From assembly GCF_001976065.1 (NCBI RefSeq), contig NZ_MNAH01000012.1:124001-188000 (forward strand): a DNA stretch of 64,000 nt. Reading direction: 5' to 3'. The notes beneath the pieces are model-generated. The model ran no database searches. It was given only the letters and a program-made list of their open reading frames with translations, and had not been told where the DNA came from. This document shows, piece after piece, positions 8,136 through 16,836 of this stretch. Position numbers and translations under genes: made by a program. Source of the DNA: Pseudomonas putida (GTDB lineage: Bacteria > Pseudomonadota > Gammaproteobacteria > Pseudomonadales > Pseudomonadaceae). Position 1 is the stretch's first letter; the number at the start of each line of letters is the position of its first letter.

Positions 8136-11100
8136 TTAAGCGGCGTCTTTCTTAGGTTCGTGGATCCTGTACCAGGCCACATACAACGCCGGCAAAAACA
8201 GCAGTGTCAGCAGCGTGGCGACGATAATCCCGCCGATCATGGCATAGGCCATCGGGCCCCAGAACACTTCCCGGGCAATCGGGATCATGCCCAGGCTCGC
8301 CGCTGCGGCGGTCAACAGAATCGGTCGCCGACGATGTTCAGTGGCTTCCACCACGGCATCCCAGGGTGACGAACCTTGCGCCACGAACGCGTCGATCTGG
8401 GTCACCAGGATCACCGAGTTGCGGATGATGATGCCGATCAGCGCCAGGATGCCGAGGATCGCCACGAAGCCCATCGGCGTCCCGGTCGGCACCAGCGCCA
8501 GCACCACGCCGATCAGACCCAGCGGCGCCACGCTGGCCACCAGGAACATCTTCTGCACGCTGTGCAACTGGATCATCAGGAAGGTGGCCATCAGGAACAC
8601 CATCAACGGCACGACCTGGTTGATCGGCCCCTGGGCCTTGGCGCTCTCTTCCACCGTACCGCCCGTGGCAACCTTGTACCCTGCAGGCAACGAGGCGGCG
8701 AAGGTGTCGATGTCCGGCTTGAGCAGTTTCACCAGATCGGTTGGCTGGATATCACCGATCACCGCAGTCTTGATGGTGATCGTCGGTTTGCGGTCGCGAC
8801 GCCACACCAGCGGTTGCTCCAGCTCGTAACGCACAGTGGCAAACGCCAGCAGCGGAATCGAGGTGCCGCCCGGGGTGAGGATCTGCAGGTTCTGCAGGGT
8901 TTCCGGCGAACCCCGTTCGGCGTCCACCGCACGACCGACCACGTTGATCAGGTAGATGTCATCGTCGACCTGAGTCACGGTCGAGCCGCTGACGATGCTG
9001 TTCATCAGGTTCGCCACGTCTTCGGACGACAAGCCCAGCTGGCGTGCCTTGTCCTGGGCGATGTCGATGCGCAGCACCTTGCCGGGCTCGTTCCAGTCGT
9101 AAATGATCTCGCCGATGTGCGGGTTCTTGTCCAGCACGGTCGCAAGATCGATGGCGTGCTTGCGCACCTGGTCAATGTCCGGGCCGCTGACGCGGTACTG
9201 GATCGGCCGCCCCACGGGCGGGCCCATCTCCAGTGCCTGGACGAAACTGCCGATGCCGACGAAGTCTTTGCGCAGGCGCTCACGCAGGCGATCACTGAGG
9301 GCCGCACGCGTCTCGAAGTCTTTGGCAACGATCACCAGCTGCGCGTAGTAAGGGTTCTGCAGTTGCTGGTCGAGTGGCAGGTAGAAACGAATCGCACCCT
9401 GGCCGATGTAAGTACTCCAGCGCACGATGTCGGGGTCGCCCTTGAGGGTTGCTTCCAGCTTGTCCACGGCCTTACGGGTTTCAGCGATCGAGGCGTTTTG
9501 CGGCAGGTTCAGGTCCACCAGGATTTCCGGACGATCCGAGGCCGGGAAGAACTGGTTCTGCACAAAGCGCATGCCGACAACCGACAAGCCGAATATCAGC
9601 ACGGTGATGCCAATCGCCCACCAGCGATTGCGCATGCACCACAGCAGACCGCCATTGAAGGCCCGCCCCAGGCGCCCTGGCTCGGCCGAGTGCGGCTTCA
9701 CATTGACGCTGAGGATATGCACGCCGATCACCGGGGCGAACAGCACCGCCACTACCCACGAAACCATCATGGCCACGGCAATCACCGCAAACAGGGTGAA
9801 GGTGTATTCACCGGCCGAGCTGCCATTGAGGCCAATGGGCACGAAACCCGCCACCGTCACCAAGGTACCGGTGAGCATCGGGAAGGCGGTCGAGGTGTAG
9901 GCAAAGGTCGCGGCCTGCTCCTTGGTATCGCCCAACTCCAGGCGCGAGACCATCATCTCCACCGTGATCATCGCGTCATCCACCAGCAGGCCCAGCGCGA
10001 TGATCAGCGCACCGAGGGAAATCCGCTGCATGGTGATGCCGCTGTATTCCATGAACACAAACACCATCGCCAGCACCAGCGGGATCGAGCACGCCACCAC
10101 CAGGCCCGCGCGCACGCCGAGGCTGATGAAGCTGACCACCAGCACGATCACCACGGCTTCGAACAAGGCGCTGGTGAACCCGCCCACGGCGGCTTCCACC
10201 ACCACAGACTGATCGGACACGTTGTGCACGCCGACGCCCACCGGCAGATTGGCCGTCAGTTCGCTCATGCGCTTGTGCAAGGCCTTGCCGAAGTCCTGGA
10301 TGTTGCCGCCCGTTTGCATGGCAATGGCCAGGCCGATGGCGGGCTGGCCGTTGAAGCGAAACTCCGGCGTCGACGGGTCGACGTAACCCCGCTGGATGTC
10401 GGCTATATCGGCCAGGCGATAGAAGCGATCATTGAGGCGCAAATTGACGTTGGCCAGATCCTTCTCGGAAATGAACTGCCCGGAGGTGCGCACGGAAATC
10501 CGCTCGGGACCGGCTTCGATCACCCCGGCCGGGGTCACCGCGTTCTGGGTCTGCAGGCTTTGTACGACTTGCTGTTCGTCGATACCCAGCGCCGCCAGTT
10601 TGCGCGTCGAGAAGTTCAGGTAGAGGACTTCGTCCTGCTGGCCGACCATCTCGATCTTGCCCAGGCCCGGCACACCCCGGATATCGGCCCGCGCCTGCTC
10701 GACGTAGTCGCGCAACTGGCGCAGCGTCAGGCCGTCGGCGGTAAAGGCGTAGATCGAGCCGAACACGTCACCGAACTCGTCGTTGAACGATGGGCCCTGA
10801 ATGCCCTGGGGAAACGAGTAGCGAATGTCGCCGATCTTCTTGCGCACCTGGTACCAGATTTCCGGAATGTCCTTGGCCTTGGTGGTGTCGCGCAAGTACA
10901 CATAGACCGTGGATTCGCCGGGGCGCGTGTAGCTTTTCACGTAGTCGAGGGAATCGAGCTCTTCGAGTTTTTTCTCAATACGGTCGGTGACCTGCTTGAG
11001 GGTTTCTTCCTGGTTCGCACCGGGCCAGCGGGTCTGGATCACCATGGTCTTGATGGTGAACGACGGGTCTTCCTCCCGACCCAGGTTCAGGTACGAAAAC

Positions 11101-11189
11101 ACCCCCATCAGCAGCGAGACAAACATCAAATACCAGACGAACGACTGATGCTTGAGGGCCCATTCGGATAAGTTGAAACTCCCTTTCAT
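8136..11189 (-). CDS. RND efflux transporter permease subunit (TriC-like)
   Basis: A 1017-residue inner-membrane proton-driven pump of the hydrophobe/amphiphile efflux family. The N-terminal helix (VWYLMFVSLLMGVFSYLNLG) is followed by a large periplasmic loop, helices 2-6 including LVDDAMITVEMM with the proton-relay aspartates, the second periplasmic loop, and the C-terminal helices. Length and the presence of two adaptor genes immediately upstream match the P. aeruginosa TriABC layout (triclosan efflux with OpmH). Its ATG overlaps the stop of the second adaptor by four bases. No outer-membrane channel is encoded with it, so a TolC/OpmH-type protein elsewhere is needed. Substrates are unproven. 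Confidence 0.9.
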   Translation of the reverse strand: MKGSFNLSEWALKHQSFVWYLMFVSLLMGVFSYLNLGREEDPSFTIKTMVIQTRWPGANQEETLKQVTDRIEKKLEELDSLDYVKSYTRPGESTVYVYLRDTTKAKDIPEIWYQVRKKIGDIRYSFPQGIQGPSFNDEFGDVFGSIYAFTADGLTLRQLRDYVEQARADIRGVPGLGKIEMVGQQDEVLYLNFSTRKLAALGIDEQQVVQSLQTQNAVTPAGVIEAGPERISVRTSGQFISEKDLANVNLRLNDRFYRLADIADIQRGYVDPSTPEFRFNGQPAIGLAIAMQTGGNIQDFGKALHKRMSELTANLPVGVGVHNVSDQSVVVEAAVGGFTSALFEAVVIVLVVSFISLGVRAGLVVACSIPLVLAMVFVFMEYSGITMQRISLGALIIALGLLVDDAMITVEMMVSRLELGDTKEQAATFAYTSTAFPMLTGTLVTVAGFVPIGLNGSSAGEYTFTLFAVIAVAMMVSWVVAVLFAPVIGVHILSVNVKPHSAEPGRLGRAFNGGLLWCMRNRWWAIGITVLIFGLSVVGMRFVQNQFFPASDRPEILVDLNLPQNASIAETRKAVDKLEATLKGDPDIVRWSTYIGQGAIRFYLPLDQQLQNPYYAQLVIVAKDFETRAALSDRLRERLRKDFVGIGSFVQALEMGPPVGRPIQYRVSGPDIDQVRKHAIDLATVLDKNPHIGEIIYDWNEPGKVLRIDIAQDKARQLGLSSEDVANLMNSIVSGSTVTQVDDDIYLINVVGRAVDAERGSPETLQNLQILTPGGTSIPLLAFATVRYELEQPLVWRRDRKPTITIKTAVIGDIQPTDLVKLLKPDIDTFAASLPAGYKVATGGTVEESAKAQGPINQVVPLMVFLMATFLMIQLHSVQKMFLVASVAPLGLIGVVLALVPTGTPMGFVAILGILALIGIIIRNSVILVTQIDAFVAQGSSPWDAVVEATEHRRRPILLTAAAASLGMIPIAREVFWGPMAYAMIGGIIVATLLTLLFLPALYVAWYRIHEPKKDAA

Positions 11190-12253
11190 TGTGGGTTGCC
11201 CTCGTCGACTCTCACTTTTTGCCCCGGCTTGAGGCTGTTCACACCGGCACTGACGACTCGCTCGCCGGGCTTGATATCGTTGGCCAGCACCACCGTGCTG
11301 TCCGTTCGGCTGACGACGCTGACATCCCGCGGGGATACGGTTTGCGTCTGCGTATCGATGACCCAGACGCGGGCTTTGCCGTCGACGTCCTGCAATGCGC
11401 TCAGGGGCAGTTCGATGCGCGGCTTGATCGCGCTTTTCAAGGTCACGCTGATCGCCGTGCCGAGACGAAACGCGGGCGGTGTCTCGGTCAGCGTCAGGCG
11501 CGCACGGCGGGTTCGGGTCGCGCTTTCCGCTTGGGGTTCGATTTCACGCACGATAGCCGTGGTGGCGATGCTCGGGTTCAGTTGTGAAGCGACTTGAAAT
11601 ACCACGTCGGTGGGTAGCTGATCGATCAAGGTGTCGGGCAGGTCGATCACCGCTTCCTTGATATCCGGCTGCGCCAGGGTCACCACCTGCTGACCCGCGG
11701 TGACGACTTGCCCGGCTTCGGCAGCCCACGCCGTGACCACGGCCTTGTGATCGGCGCGCAACTCAACATAGTTGAGCTGGTCCCTGGCCTGGCTGACCGC
11801 AGCCTTGGCCTGATCGAGCGAGGCCTGGGTGGTTTTCAGGTCGGTCAATGCGCTGTCGAGTTGCGCCTGTGAGCCCACCCCGCGATCGAACAATTGCTGC
11901 TGGCGTCGGGCGCTGGCCTGGGCATTGATGAGCTGCGCCTGGATACTCGCCAGGTCACCCTCGGCCGAGCGCAACTGGTTCTGCTGGTCGGTGGGATCGA
12001 GCGTGGCGAGCAAGGCCCCTTTGTCGACTTCGGCACCGACATCGACGCTGCGGCTGGCAATGCGCCCCGGCACACGGAAACCGATGTTGCTCTCATAACG
12101 GGCCTGGATGCTGCCGGCGAAACGCCCGAGGTTCTCTTCATTCAGGGCCTTCACCTTGATGGACAGGACCGGACGCACCGGCTCCGGAGCGGGTTCTTCT
12201 TTCGAGCAGGCCACCAGCATCACACCGGCCAATACCAGTAACAGACGCTTCAT
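11186..12253 (-). CDS. RND efflux periplasmic adaptor subunit, second of two (TriB-like)
   Basis: A 355-residue membrane-fusion lipoprotein. The signal peptide ends in a lipobox (VMLVACSK), then comes the lipoyl half-motif (GFRVPGRIASRSVDVGAEV), a helical hairpin (about 95-165) and the beta-barrel and membrane-proximal domains (from about 175). It links the RND permease to the outer-membrane channel. ATGA-type four-base overlaps join it to both neighbours, showing tight co-translation. Having two adaptors in one operon is unusual for RND pumps and known from TriAB, where both are needed. Confidence 0.9.
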   Translation of the reverse strand: MKRLLLVLAGVMLVACSKEEPAPEPVRPVLSIKVKALNEENLGRFAGSIQARYESNIGFRVPGRIASRSVDVGAEVDKGALLATLDPTDQQNQLRSAEGDLASIQAQLINAQASARRQQQLFDRGVGSQAQLDSALTDLKTTQASLDQAKAAVSQARDQLNYVELRADHKAVVTAWAAEAGQVVTAGQQVVTLAQPDIKEAVIDLPDTLIDQLPTDVVFQVASQLNPSIATTAIVREIEPQAESATRTRRARLTLTETPPAFRLGTAISVTLKSAIKPRIELPLSALQDVDGKARVWVIDTQTQTVSPRDVSVVSRTDSTVVLANDIKPGERVVSAGVNSLKPGQKVRVDEGNPQ

Positions 12254-13353
12254 GGCTGAGACTCCGCTGCCAGTTCCTTGTAGGTGTCCTGGGCGATTTC
12301 CACCTTCACACCAGGGTGCAGCAACTGGCCGCCGGCGATGACGACTTTTTCACCGCCGGTGAGCCCGGCGCTGATGATGACTTTACCGGTCAGGTAACGG
12401 CCAACCGTAACGTTGTGCAACTGCGCCTTGCCCTCGCCATCCACCAGCCACACCGCCGGCTGGGTGACGTTCTTGGTCAGCGCCGACCACGGCAGCTCCA
12501 CGGCGGACTTGCCCCGGGTGTTGGCGGTGGCACTCACCACCGAGCCCAACTGCATGCCTGGCGGCAAGGCGTCGAGGGTGACTTTGACCTGCACTGTGCC
12601 TGTTTGCTCGGAGACGGCCGGGGTGACTTCGCGCACGGTCCCGGTGGTCTTGATCGCTGGATTATCCAGCAGGCTGACCACCACCGCTCTATCGGACGGC
12701 GGCTCGGCCAGCAGTGATTCGTAGACGTTGAATACCGCATCCCGGTCTCCATCCCGGGCCAGGCTGAAAATCGGTACCGTAGCCTGCACCACCTGGCCGA
12801 CCTCGGCTTGCCGCGCCGTGATCACGCCCGGCGCGTCGGCGATCAACGCGGTGTAGCTCAGTTGTTCACGGGCGTTGGCCAATTGGGCCTGGGCCGCCGC
12901 CAGCGAGCTTTGGGTGCTGCGCAAGGCCGCCTGGGCGGAATCGTATTCACTTTGGCTGGTATAGCCCTTGGGCAGGAGTTTTTGCTGGCGCACGAAGGCG
13001 GCGGCGTTCTGTTTGACCTTGGCCTGTTCGGCGACGACTTGTGCCTGGGCCGAATCCACGTTGGTCTGCAGGTCCTTGGGATCGAGCCTGGCGAGCACCT
13101 GCCTGGCCGAAACCCGGTCACCGACATCAACGGTACGCTGGATGATCTTCCCCCCGACACGGAACGACAGCTCGGTTTGAACCCGGGCCTGGACATCACC
13201 GGTCAACGTGATGTTGACGGCGTAGTCGGCCAGCTTGACCTCCTGCACGAAAACCCGTGGCCGGTCCTTCTCGACCGGTTTCTCTTTGTCGCAAGCACTT
13301 AGCAAAGCCAGGAGGCTAAGGCCAAGCACTATTTTCAATCCGGGACCAGCCAT
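12250..13353 (-). CDS. RND efflux periplasmic adaptor subunit, first of two (TriA-like)
   Basis: A 367-residue membrane-fusion lipoprotein, first gene of the RND operon. A signal peptide with lipobox (LLALLSACDK) is followed by a lipoyl motif (SFRVGGKIIQRTVDVGDRV), a coiled-coil hairpin (about 95-160) and beta-barrel domain. It is similar in plan to the second adaptor but clearly diverged, so the two probably form a hetero-assembly around the pump. It is transcribed away from the AAA ATPase gene; the promoter should lie in 13354-13546. No dedicated regulator is adjacent. Confidence 0.9.
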   Translation of the reverse strand: MAGPGLKIVLGLSLLALLSACDKEKPVEKDRPRVFVQEVKLADYAVNITLTGDVQARVQTELSFRVGGKIIQRTVDVGDRVSARQVLARLDPKDLQTNVDSAQAQVVAEQAKVKQNAAAFVRQQKLLPKGYTSQSEYDSAQAALRSTQSSLAAAQAQLANAREQLSYTALIADAPGVITARQAEVGQVVQATVPIFSLARDGDRDAVFNVYESLLAEPPSDRAVVVSLLDNPAIKTTGTVREVTPAVSEQTGTVQVKVTLDALPPGMQLGSVVSATANTRGKSAVELPWSALTKNVTQPAVWLVDGEGKAQLHNVTVGRYLTGKVIISAGLTGGEKVVIAGGQLLHPGVKVEIAQDTYKELAAESQP

Positions 13354-13448
13354 GCAGACTCCTTTGCGTTGAACGGGCGCGATTCGTCTGTCAGCTTAGA
13401 ACAGCGTTTAACCTTCGCCCACGCAATAATCGTCATTTCCACTGCAGG

Positions 13449-13481
13449 CGCTGCCGAAGGCTGAGATCTTTTGATCCTGAT
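13449..13481 (+). repeat. Dispersed element ending in GATCTTTTGAT, copy 2
   Basis: CGCTGCCGAAGGCTGAGATCTTTTGATC lies in the 193-base divergent space between the RND operon and the AAA ATPase (here split: CGCTGCCGAAGG, then GATCTTTTGATC). It is related to 11-43 and 57060-57093. Confidence 0.5.
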
Positions 13482-13546
13482 CTATAAAAAAGCGTTAAAT
13501 CGCAGGCTTGCAACGCTTACCTACGCGGGTCACAGGGAAGGTCCTC

Positions 13547-14746
13547 ATGCTCAAAACCCTGGCGGTGGCCAATTACCGCTCGATCAATAAACTAGTGATC
13601 CCGCTGGGCCGGCTGAACCTGATTACCGGGCCCAACGGCAGCGGCAAATCCAATCTCTATCGCGCGCTGCGCCTGCTGGCGGAAACTGCCCAGGGCGGCG
13701 TGGTCAATGCTTTGGCCCGCGAGGGAGGCCTGCATTCGACCTTCTGGGCCGGCCCGGAAACCATCAGCAGGCGCATGCGCAATGGCGAAGTGCCGATCGA
13801 GGCGACGCTGCCAAAGGGCGTGAAGCGCCTGCGACTGGGATTCTCCGGGGAAGACTTCGGTTACTCGATCAGCCTGGGGCTGCCCGATTCCAATGGTCAT
13901 TTCATGCTGCCCGGGCACAGTACTCCTATTCCATCCCGCTTCAGCCTCGACCCGCAAATCAAGCGCGAGTGCTTGTGGGCCGGGCCGTTCTACCGACCAG
14001 CGAGCCTGCTGGTGGATCGCAACGGCCCGCTGATTCGTGCCCGGGCCAACCGCAGTTGGGACGTGCTGGCTCAACACACGCCGAATTTCGACAGCCTGTT
14101 CGATCAGGTCGGTAGCCTGCGCACCTCGCCGGAAGTACTGGAGATGCGCGAGTTCATCCGCCGCTGGCGCTTCTACGATCACTTTCGCAGTGATGCCGAC
14201 GCCCCGGTGCGCCAGCCACAACTGGGTACCCGCACGCCGGTGCTGCACCACGACGGCAGGGACCTGGCGGCGGCGTTGCAGACCATCATCGAAATCGGCG
14301 ACCCCGAGGCATTACGCAACGCGATCAGCGATGCATTCCCCGGTGCGCGGCTGCACATCGAGCCGCTGGCCGGCGGGCGCTTTGCTATCGAGTTTTATCA
14401 GGAGGGACTGTTGAGGCCGTTATCGGCAGCCGAGCTGTCGGACGGGACATTGCGTTATCTACTGCTGGTGGCGGCACTACTGACGCCCAGGCCGCCGACG
14501 TTGATGGTGCTGAACGAACCGGAAACCAGCCTGCATCCGGATCTGCTGCCGGCGCTGGCGCGCTTGATCATCCGCGCGTCCGCGCAGTGTCAGGTGTGGG
14601 TGGTATCCCATGCGCGGCGGCTGATTTCGGCGTTGCAGGAAGATGCGCAATGCAATTGCATCGTGCTGGAGAAGAATCTCGGGCAAACCGGGATTGTCGG
14701 GCAGCGGCTGCTGGATGAGCCGGCGTGGTATTGGCCTGACCTTTGA
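13547..14746 (+). CDS. AAA family ATPase (RecF/SMC-like predicted ATPase, COG4637-type)
   Basis: A 399-residue ATPase. Walker A GPNGSGKS (28-35) follows an N-terminal LAVANYRSI motif typical of RecF/OLD-type proteins. There is an ABC-signature-like LSDGTLRYLLL, a Walker B region (LMVLNEPETSLHPDLLPALARLI, split around about 335-357) and a terminal QVWVVSHAR switch histidine. No nuclease (TOPRIM) domain follows, unlike OLD proteins. The ATG at 13547 follows AGGGAAGG; a TTG 39 bases earlier is less likely. Its role is unknown; relatives are linked to DNA repair or defence, but no partner gene is adjacent here. Confidence 0.85.
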   Translation: MLKTLAVANYRSINKLVIPLGRLNLITGPNGSGKSNLYRALRLLAETAQGGVVNALAREGGLHSTFWAGPETISRRMRNGEVPIEATLPKGVKRLRLGFSGEDFGYSISLGLPDSNGHFMLPGHSTPIPSRFSLDPQIKRECLWAGPFYRPASLLVDRNGPLIRARANRSWDVLAQHTPNFDSLFDQVGSLRTSPEVLEMREFIRRWRFYDHFRSDADAPVRQPQLGTRTPVLHHDGRDLAAALQTIIEIGDPEALRNAISDAFPGARLHIEPLAGGRFAIEFYQEGLLRPLSAAELSDGTLRYLLLVAALLTPRPPTLMVLNEPETSLHPDLLPALARLIIRASAQCQVWVVSHARRLISALQEDAQCNCIVLEKNLGQTGIVGQRLLDEPAWYWPDL

Positions 14747-14765
14747 TTGTTCTGGTGCAATAAAA

Positions 14766-14797
14766 AACGCCGACGCTCTATCAGCCGTCGGCGTTGG
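14766..14797. terminator. Rho-independent terminator hairpin
   Basis: AACGCCGACG and CGTCGGCGTT form a 10-base stem with a short loop. An A-run on the left (T-run on the minus strand) suits termination of the minus-strand metQ gene, and the hairpin also lies just after the ATPase stop on the plus strand. Confidence 0.8.
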
Positions 14798-14822
14798 AAA
14801 CCTTACGGGTTTACCTCGCGAA

Positions 14823-15605
14823 TCAGAACGCCGGCAGTACCGCGCCGCTGTACTTCTTCTCGATGAAGGCTTTCACTTCCGGGCTGGTCAATGCCTTGGC
14901 CAGTTTCTGGATGGCGGCGCTGTCCTTGTTGTCAGGGCGAGCTACCAGGAAGTTCACGTATGGGGAATCCGAACCTTCAATGATCAGCGCGTCTTTCGCC
15001 GGGTTCAGGCCTGCTTCCAACGCGTAGTTGGTGTTGATCATGTCCAGGTCGACCTGATCCAGCACACGCGGCAACATGGCCGACTCAAGCTCCTTGAACT
15101 TGAAGTTGTGTGGGTTCTTGGCGATGTCCTTTGGCGTGGACACGGCGTTTTTCGGATCTTTCAACTCGATCAGGCCAGCCTTCTGCAGCAGGATCAGGGC
15201 ACGGCCGCTGTTGCTGCCTTCGTTGGGGATGGCAATGGTCGCGCCGTCCTTGAGCTCGGCCAGGGTTTTGACTTTCTTCGAGTAGCCGCCGAACGGTTCA
15301 ACGTGCACGCCGATCACGGTCACCAGATTGGTGCCTTTGCCTTCGTTGAAGCTTTTCAGGTACGGCAGGGTCTGGAAGAAGTTGGCGTCCAGACGCTTCT
15401 GGTCGACCTGTACGTTTGGCTGAACGTAGTCGGTGAAGACCTTGATATCCAGGTCCACGCCTTCTTTGGCGAGGGTTGGCTTGATCAGTTCAAGAATCTC
15501 GGCGTGTGGAACCGGGGTCGCCGCCACCACCAGTTTCTCGCCAGCCTGGGCCAGGCCCGCAGTCAGGGCAGCCGCCAGTGCGGTGAACAACAGAACCTTT
15601 TTCAT
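14823..15605 (-). CDS. metQ: Orphan MetQ/NlpA family methionine-binding protein
   Basis: A 260-residue periplasmic binding protein. A 21-residue signal peptide ends LAQAGE, and the mature protein starts KLVVAATPVPHAEILE, followed by VFTDYVQPN, LDANFFQTLPYL and IPNEGSNSGRAL, all characteristic of MetQ. Like the first metQ product it lacks a lipobox cysteine. It has no transporter genes beside it and may feed the metNI products at 5-6.7 kb or another MetNI pair. A terminator follows. The AT-rich upstream region (15700-15770) may carry a sulfur-starvation promoter. Confidence 0.93.
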   Translation of the reverse strand: MKKVLLFTALAAALTAGLAQAGEKLVVAATPVPHAEILELIKPTLAKEGVDLDIKVFTDYVQPNVQVDQKRLDANFFQTLPYLKSFNEGKGTNLVTVIGVHVEPFGGYSKKVKTLAELKDGATIAIPNEGSNSGRALILLQKAGLIELKDPKNAVSTPKDIAKNPHNFKFKELESAMLPRVLDQVDLDMINTNYALEAGLNPAKDALIIEGSDSPYVNFLVARPDNKDSAAIQKLAKALTSPEVKAFIEKKYSGAVLPAF

Positions 15606-15699
15606 GCAGTGTCCTTATCGAAAATCACGGTCGCTTGTGGCGACGGCTAGATATTTAAGTGCCAGTGAAGTGCTATCGCTGGCGTGACGCGGACAATAC

Positions 15700-15770
15700 C
15701 GGGATTTTTTATTCCCGAACAATATCTTTTATTCACTTTCATATTCCATTTTGTTCATACAACTCTAGCC
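15700..15770 (-). promoter_or_regulatory. AT-rich promoter region upstream of orphan metQ
   Basis: The segment contains repeated TATTC elements (TTATTCCC, TTTATTCAC, CATATTCC). It is the only AT-rich patch near this gene and resembles the AT-rich regions before the other sulfur genes of the window. The binding protein is inferred, not shown. Confidence 0.35.
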
Positions 15771-15782
15771 CACGCATTCAAC

Positions 15783-15867
15783 TGTAGGAACTGGCTTGCC
15801 GGCGATGGCGTCCCTCCAGAAAAGCCGCGTTGGCCCAATCGCGAGCAAGCGCGCTCCTACTGGAGGG
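15783..15867. repeat. Degenerate REP pair
   Basis: A GTAGGAACTGGCTTGCCGGCGA arm and a distant, mixed-family inverted arm (CGCGAGCAAGCGCGCTCCTAC). The right arm reaches into the stop codon of the sigma-54 activator gene at 15857. Confidence 0.6.
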
Positions 15868-16780
15868 CGGTGTTTTTCAGGAGTTGTTTCAGAGCTTCTT
15901 TTTCGGCGGCGGAGCCGTTGTCGAGAATCTGTTGAAGTTGCCGTTCGATTTGCGCCAAACCTTCATTGGGCAAATTCAAATGCTCAGCCAGGATCTCGTC
16001 GCCAGTACTCACCAACAGCGCAAAATGAATGACGTTTTCCAACTCCCGGGTATTGCCCGGCCAGCTGTGTCGCTCCAACACCGCTTGCGCGGCCTCGCTG
16101 ATCAGTGGCACGGGCAGGTTCAGGCGCTGGCTGTAGATGCCGAGGAAATATTCGGCCAGGGACAGGATGTCGCCCACCCGCTCGCGCAGGGCCGGCAGTT
16201 CGAGCTGGCCTTCGCTGAGGTAGTGGTAGAGCCGCTCATGGAATTTACCGGCGGCCACCGCCTGGGCCAGGTCGATGCTGGTGGCGGCGACCAGGCGCAC
16301 GTCCACCGGGCTGGGTTGGTGCGAGCCGACGCGGGTCACTTCGTGGTTTTCCAGGGCAGCGAGCAATTTGATCTGGATCGGCAGCGGCAGGTCGCCGATT
16401 TCATCGAGGTACAAAGTACCGCCGTTGGCTGAACCGAACCAACCCGCGCGGCTGCTGGCCGACCCGCTATAACTGCCGGCGGCATAGCCGAACAATTCGG
16501 CATCGGCGTAGGTCGGGCTTATCGCGCCGCAATTGACCGACACGAACAAGCCACCCCGATCACTGGCGCGATGGATGTGCCGCGCCAACAGCTCCTTGCC
16601 GCTGCCGGTTTCACCACGTATCAGCACCGAGATTGAGCGCGGCGCCAGTTGCTCCAGCTCCTGGCGCAACTGCCGCGAGCGTGGATCGACAAATACCAGC
16701 GCCTTGGCACGGATACTCAGGGGACTTTTTTCTGCGTCGGGAAAGGTCAGCAGCGGCTGGCCAAAGGTTTCAAAGCTCAT
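15857..16780 (-). CDS. Sigma-54 interacting regulator lacking a DNA-binding domain (SfnR-like)
   Basis: A 307-residue protein consisting almost only of the AAA+ sigma-54 interaction domain. Walker A is GETGSGK (56-62), Walker B GTLYLDE (121-127) and the sensor II region WPGNTRELEN. The loop that contacts sigma-54, normally GAFTGA, reads GSYSGS (102-107). After the AAA+ domain only about 55 residues follow, with no Fis-type helix-turn-helix, and there is no receiver or other sensor domain. I chose the ATG at 16780; upstream codons overlap the hydrolase gene. The sulfur-gene neighbourhood suggests kinship with SfnR, the sulfone-utilization activator, but that is inference. Confidence 0.8.
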   Translation of the reverse strand: MSFETFGQPLLTFPDAEKSPLSIRAKALVFVDPRSRQLRQELEQLAPRSISVLIRGETGSGKELLARHIHRASDRGGLFVSVNCGAISPTYADAELFGYAAGSYSGSASSRAGWFGSANGGTLYLDEIGDLPLPIQIKLLAALENHEVTRVGSHQPSPVDVRLVAATSIDLAQAVAAGKFHERLYHYLSEGQLELPALRERVGDILSLAEYFLGIYSQRLNLPVPLISEAAQAVLERHSWPGNTRELENVIHFALLVSTGDEILAEHLNLPNEGLAQIERQLQQILDNGSAAEKEALKQLLKNTALQ

Positions 16781-16836
16781 GGCAGGCTCCCGCCCAAGAC
16801 CGCCAAAGGACGGGGGCGTTGAAAAAAACAAAATGT

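Noticed and set aside
8376..11171. A 931-codon open frame on the plus strand opposite the RND permease
   Set aside because: It is antisense to a clear RND gene, has a His/Gln/Arg-rich composition typical of the complement of high-GC coding DNA, and shows no domain or ribosome site.
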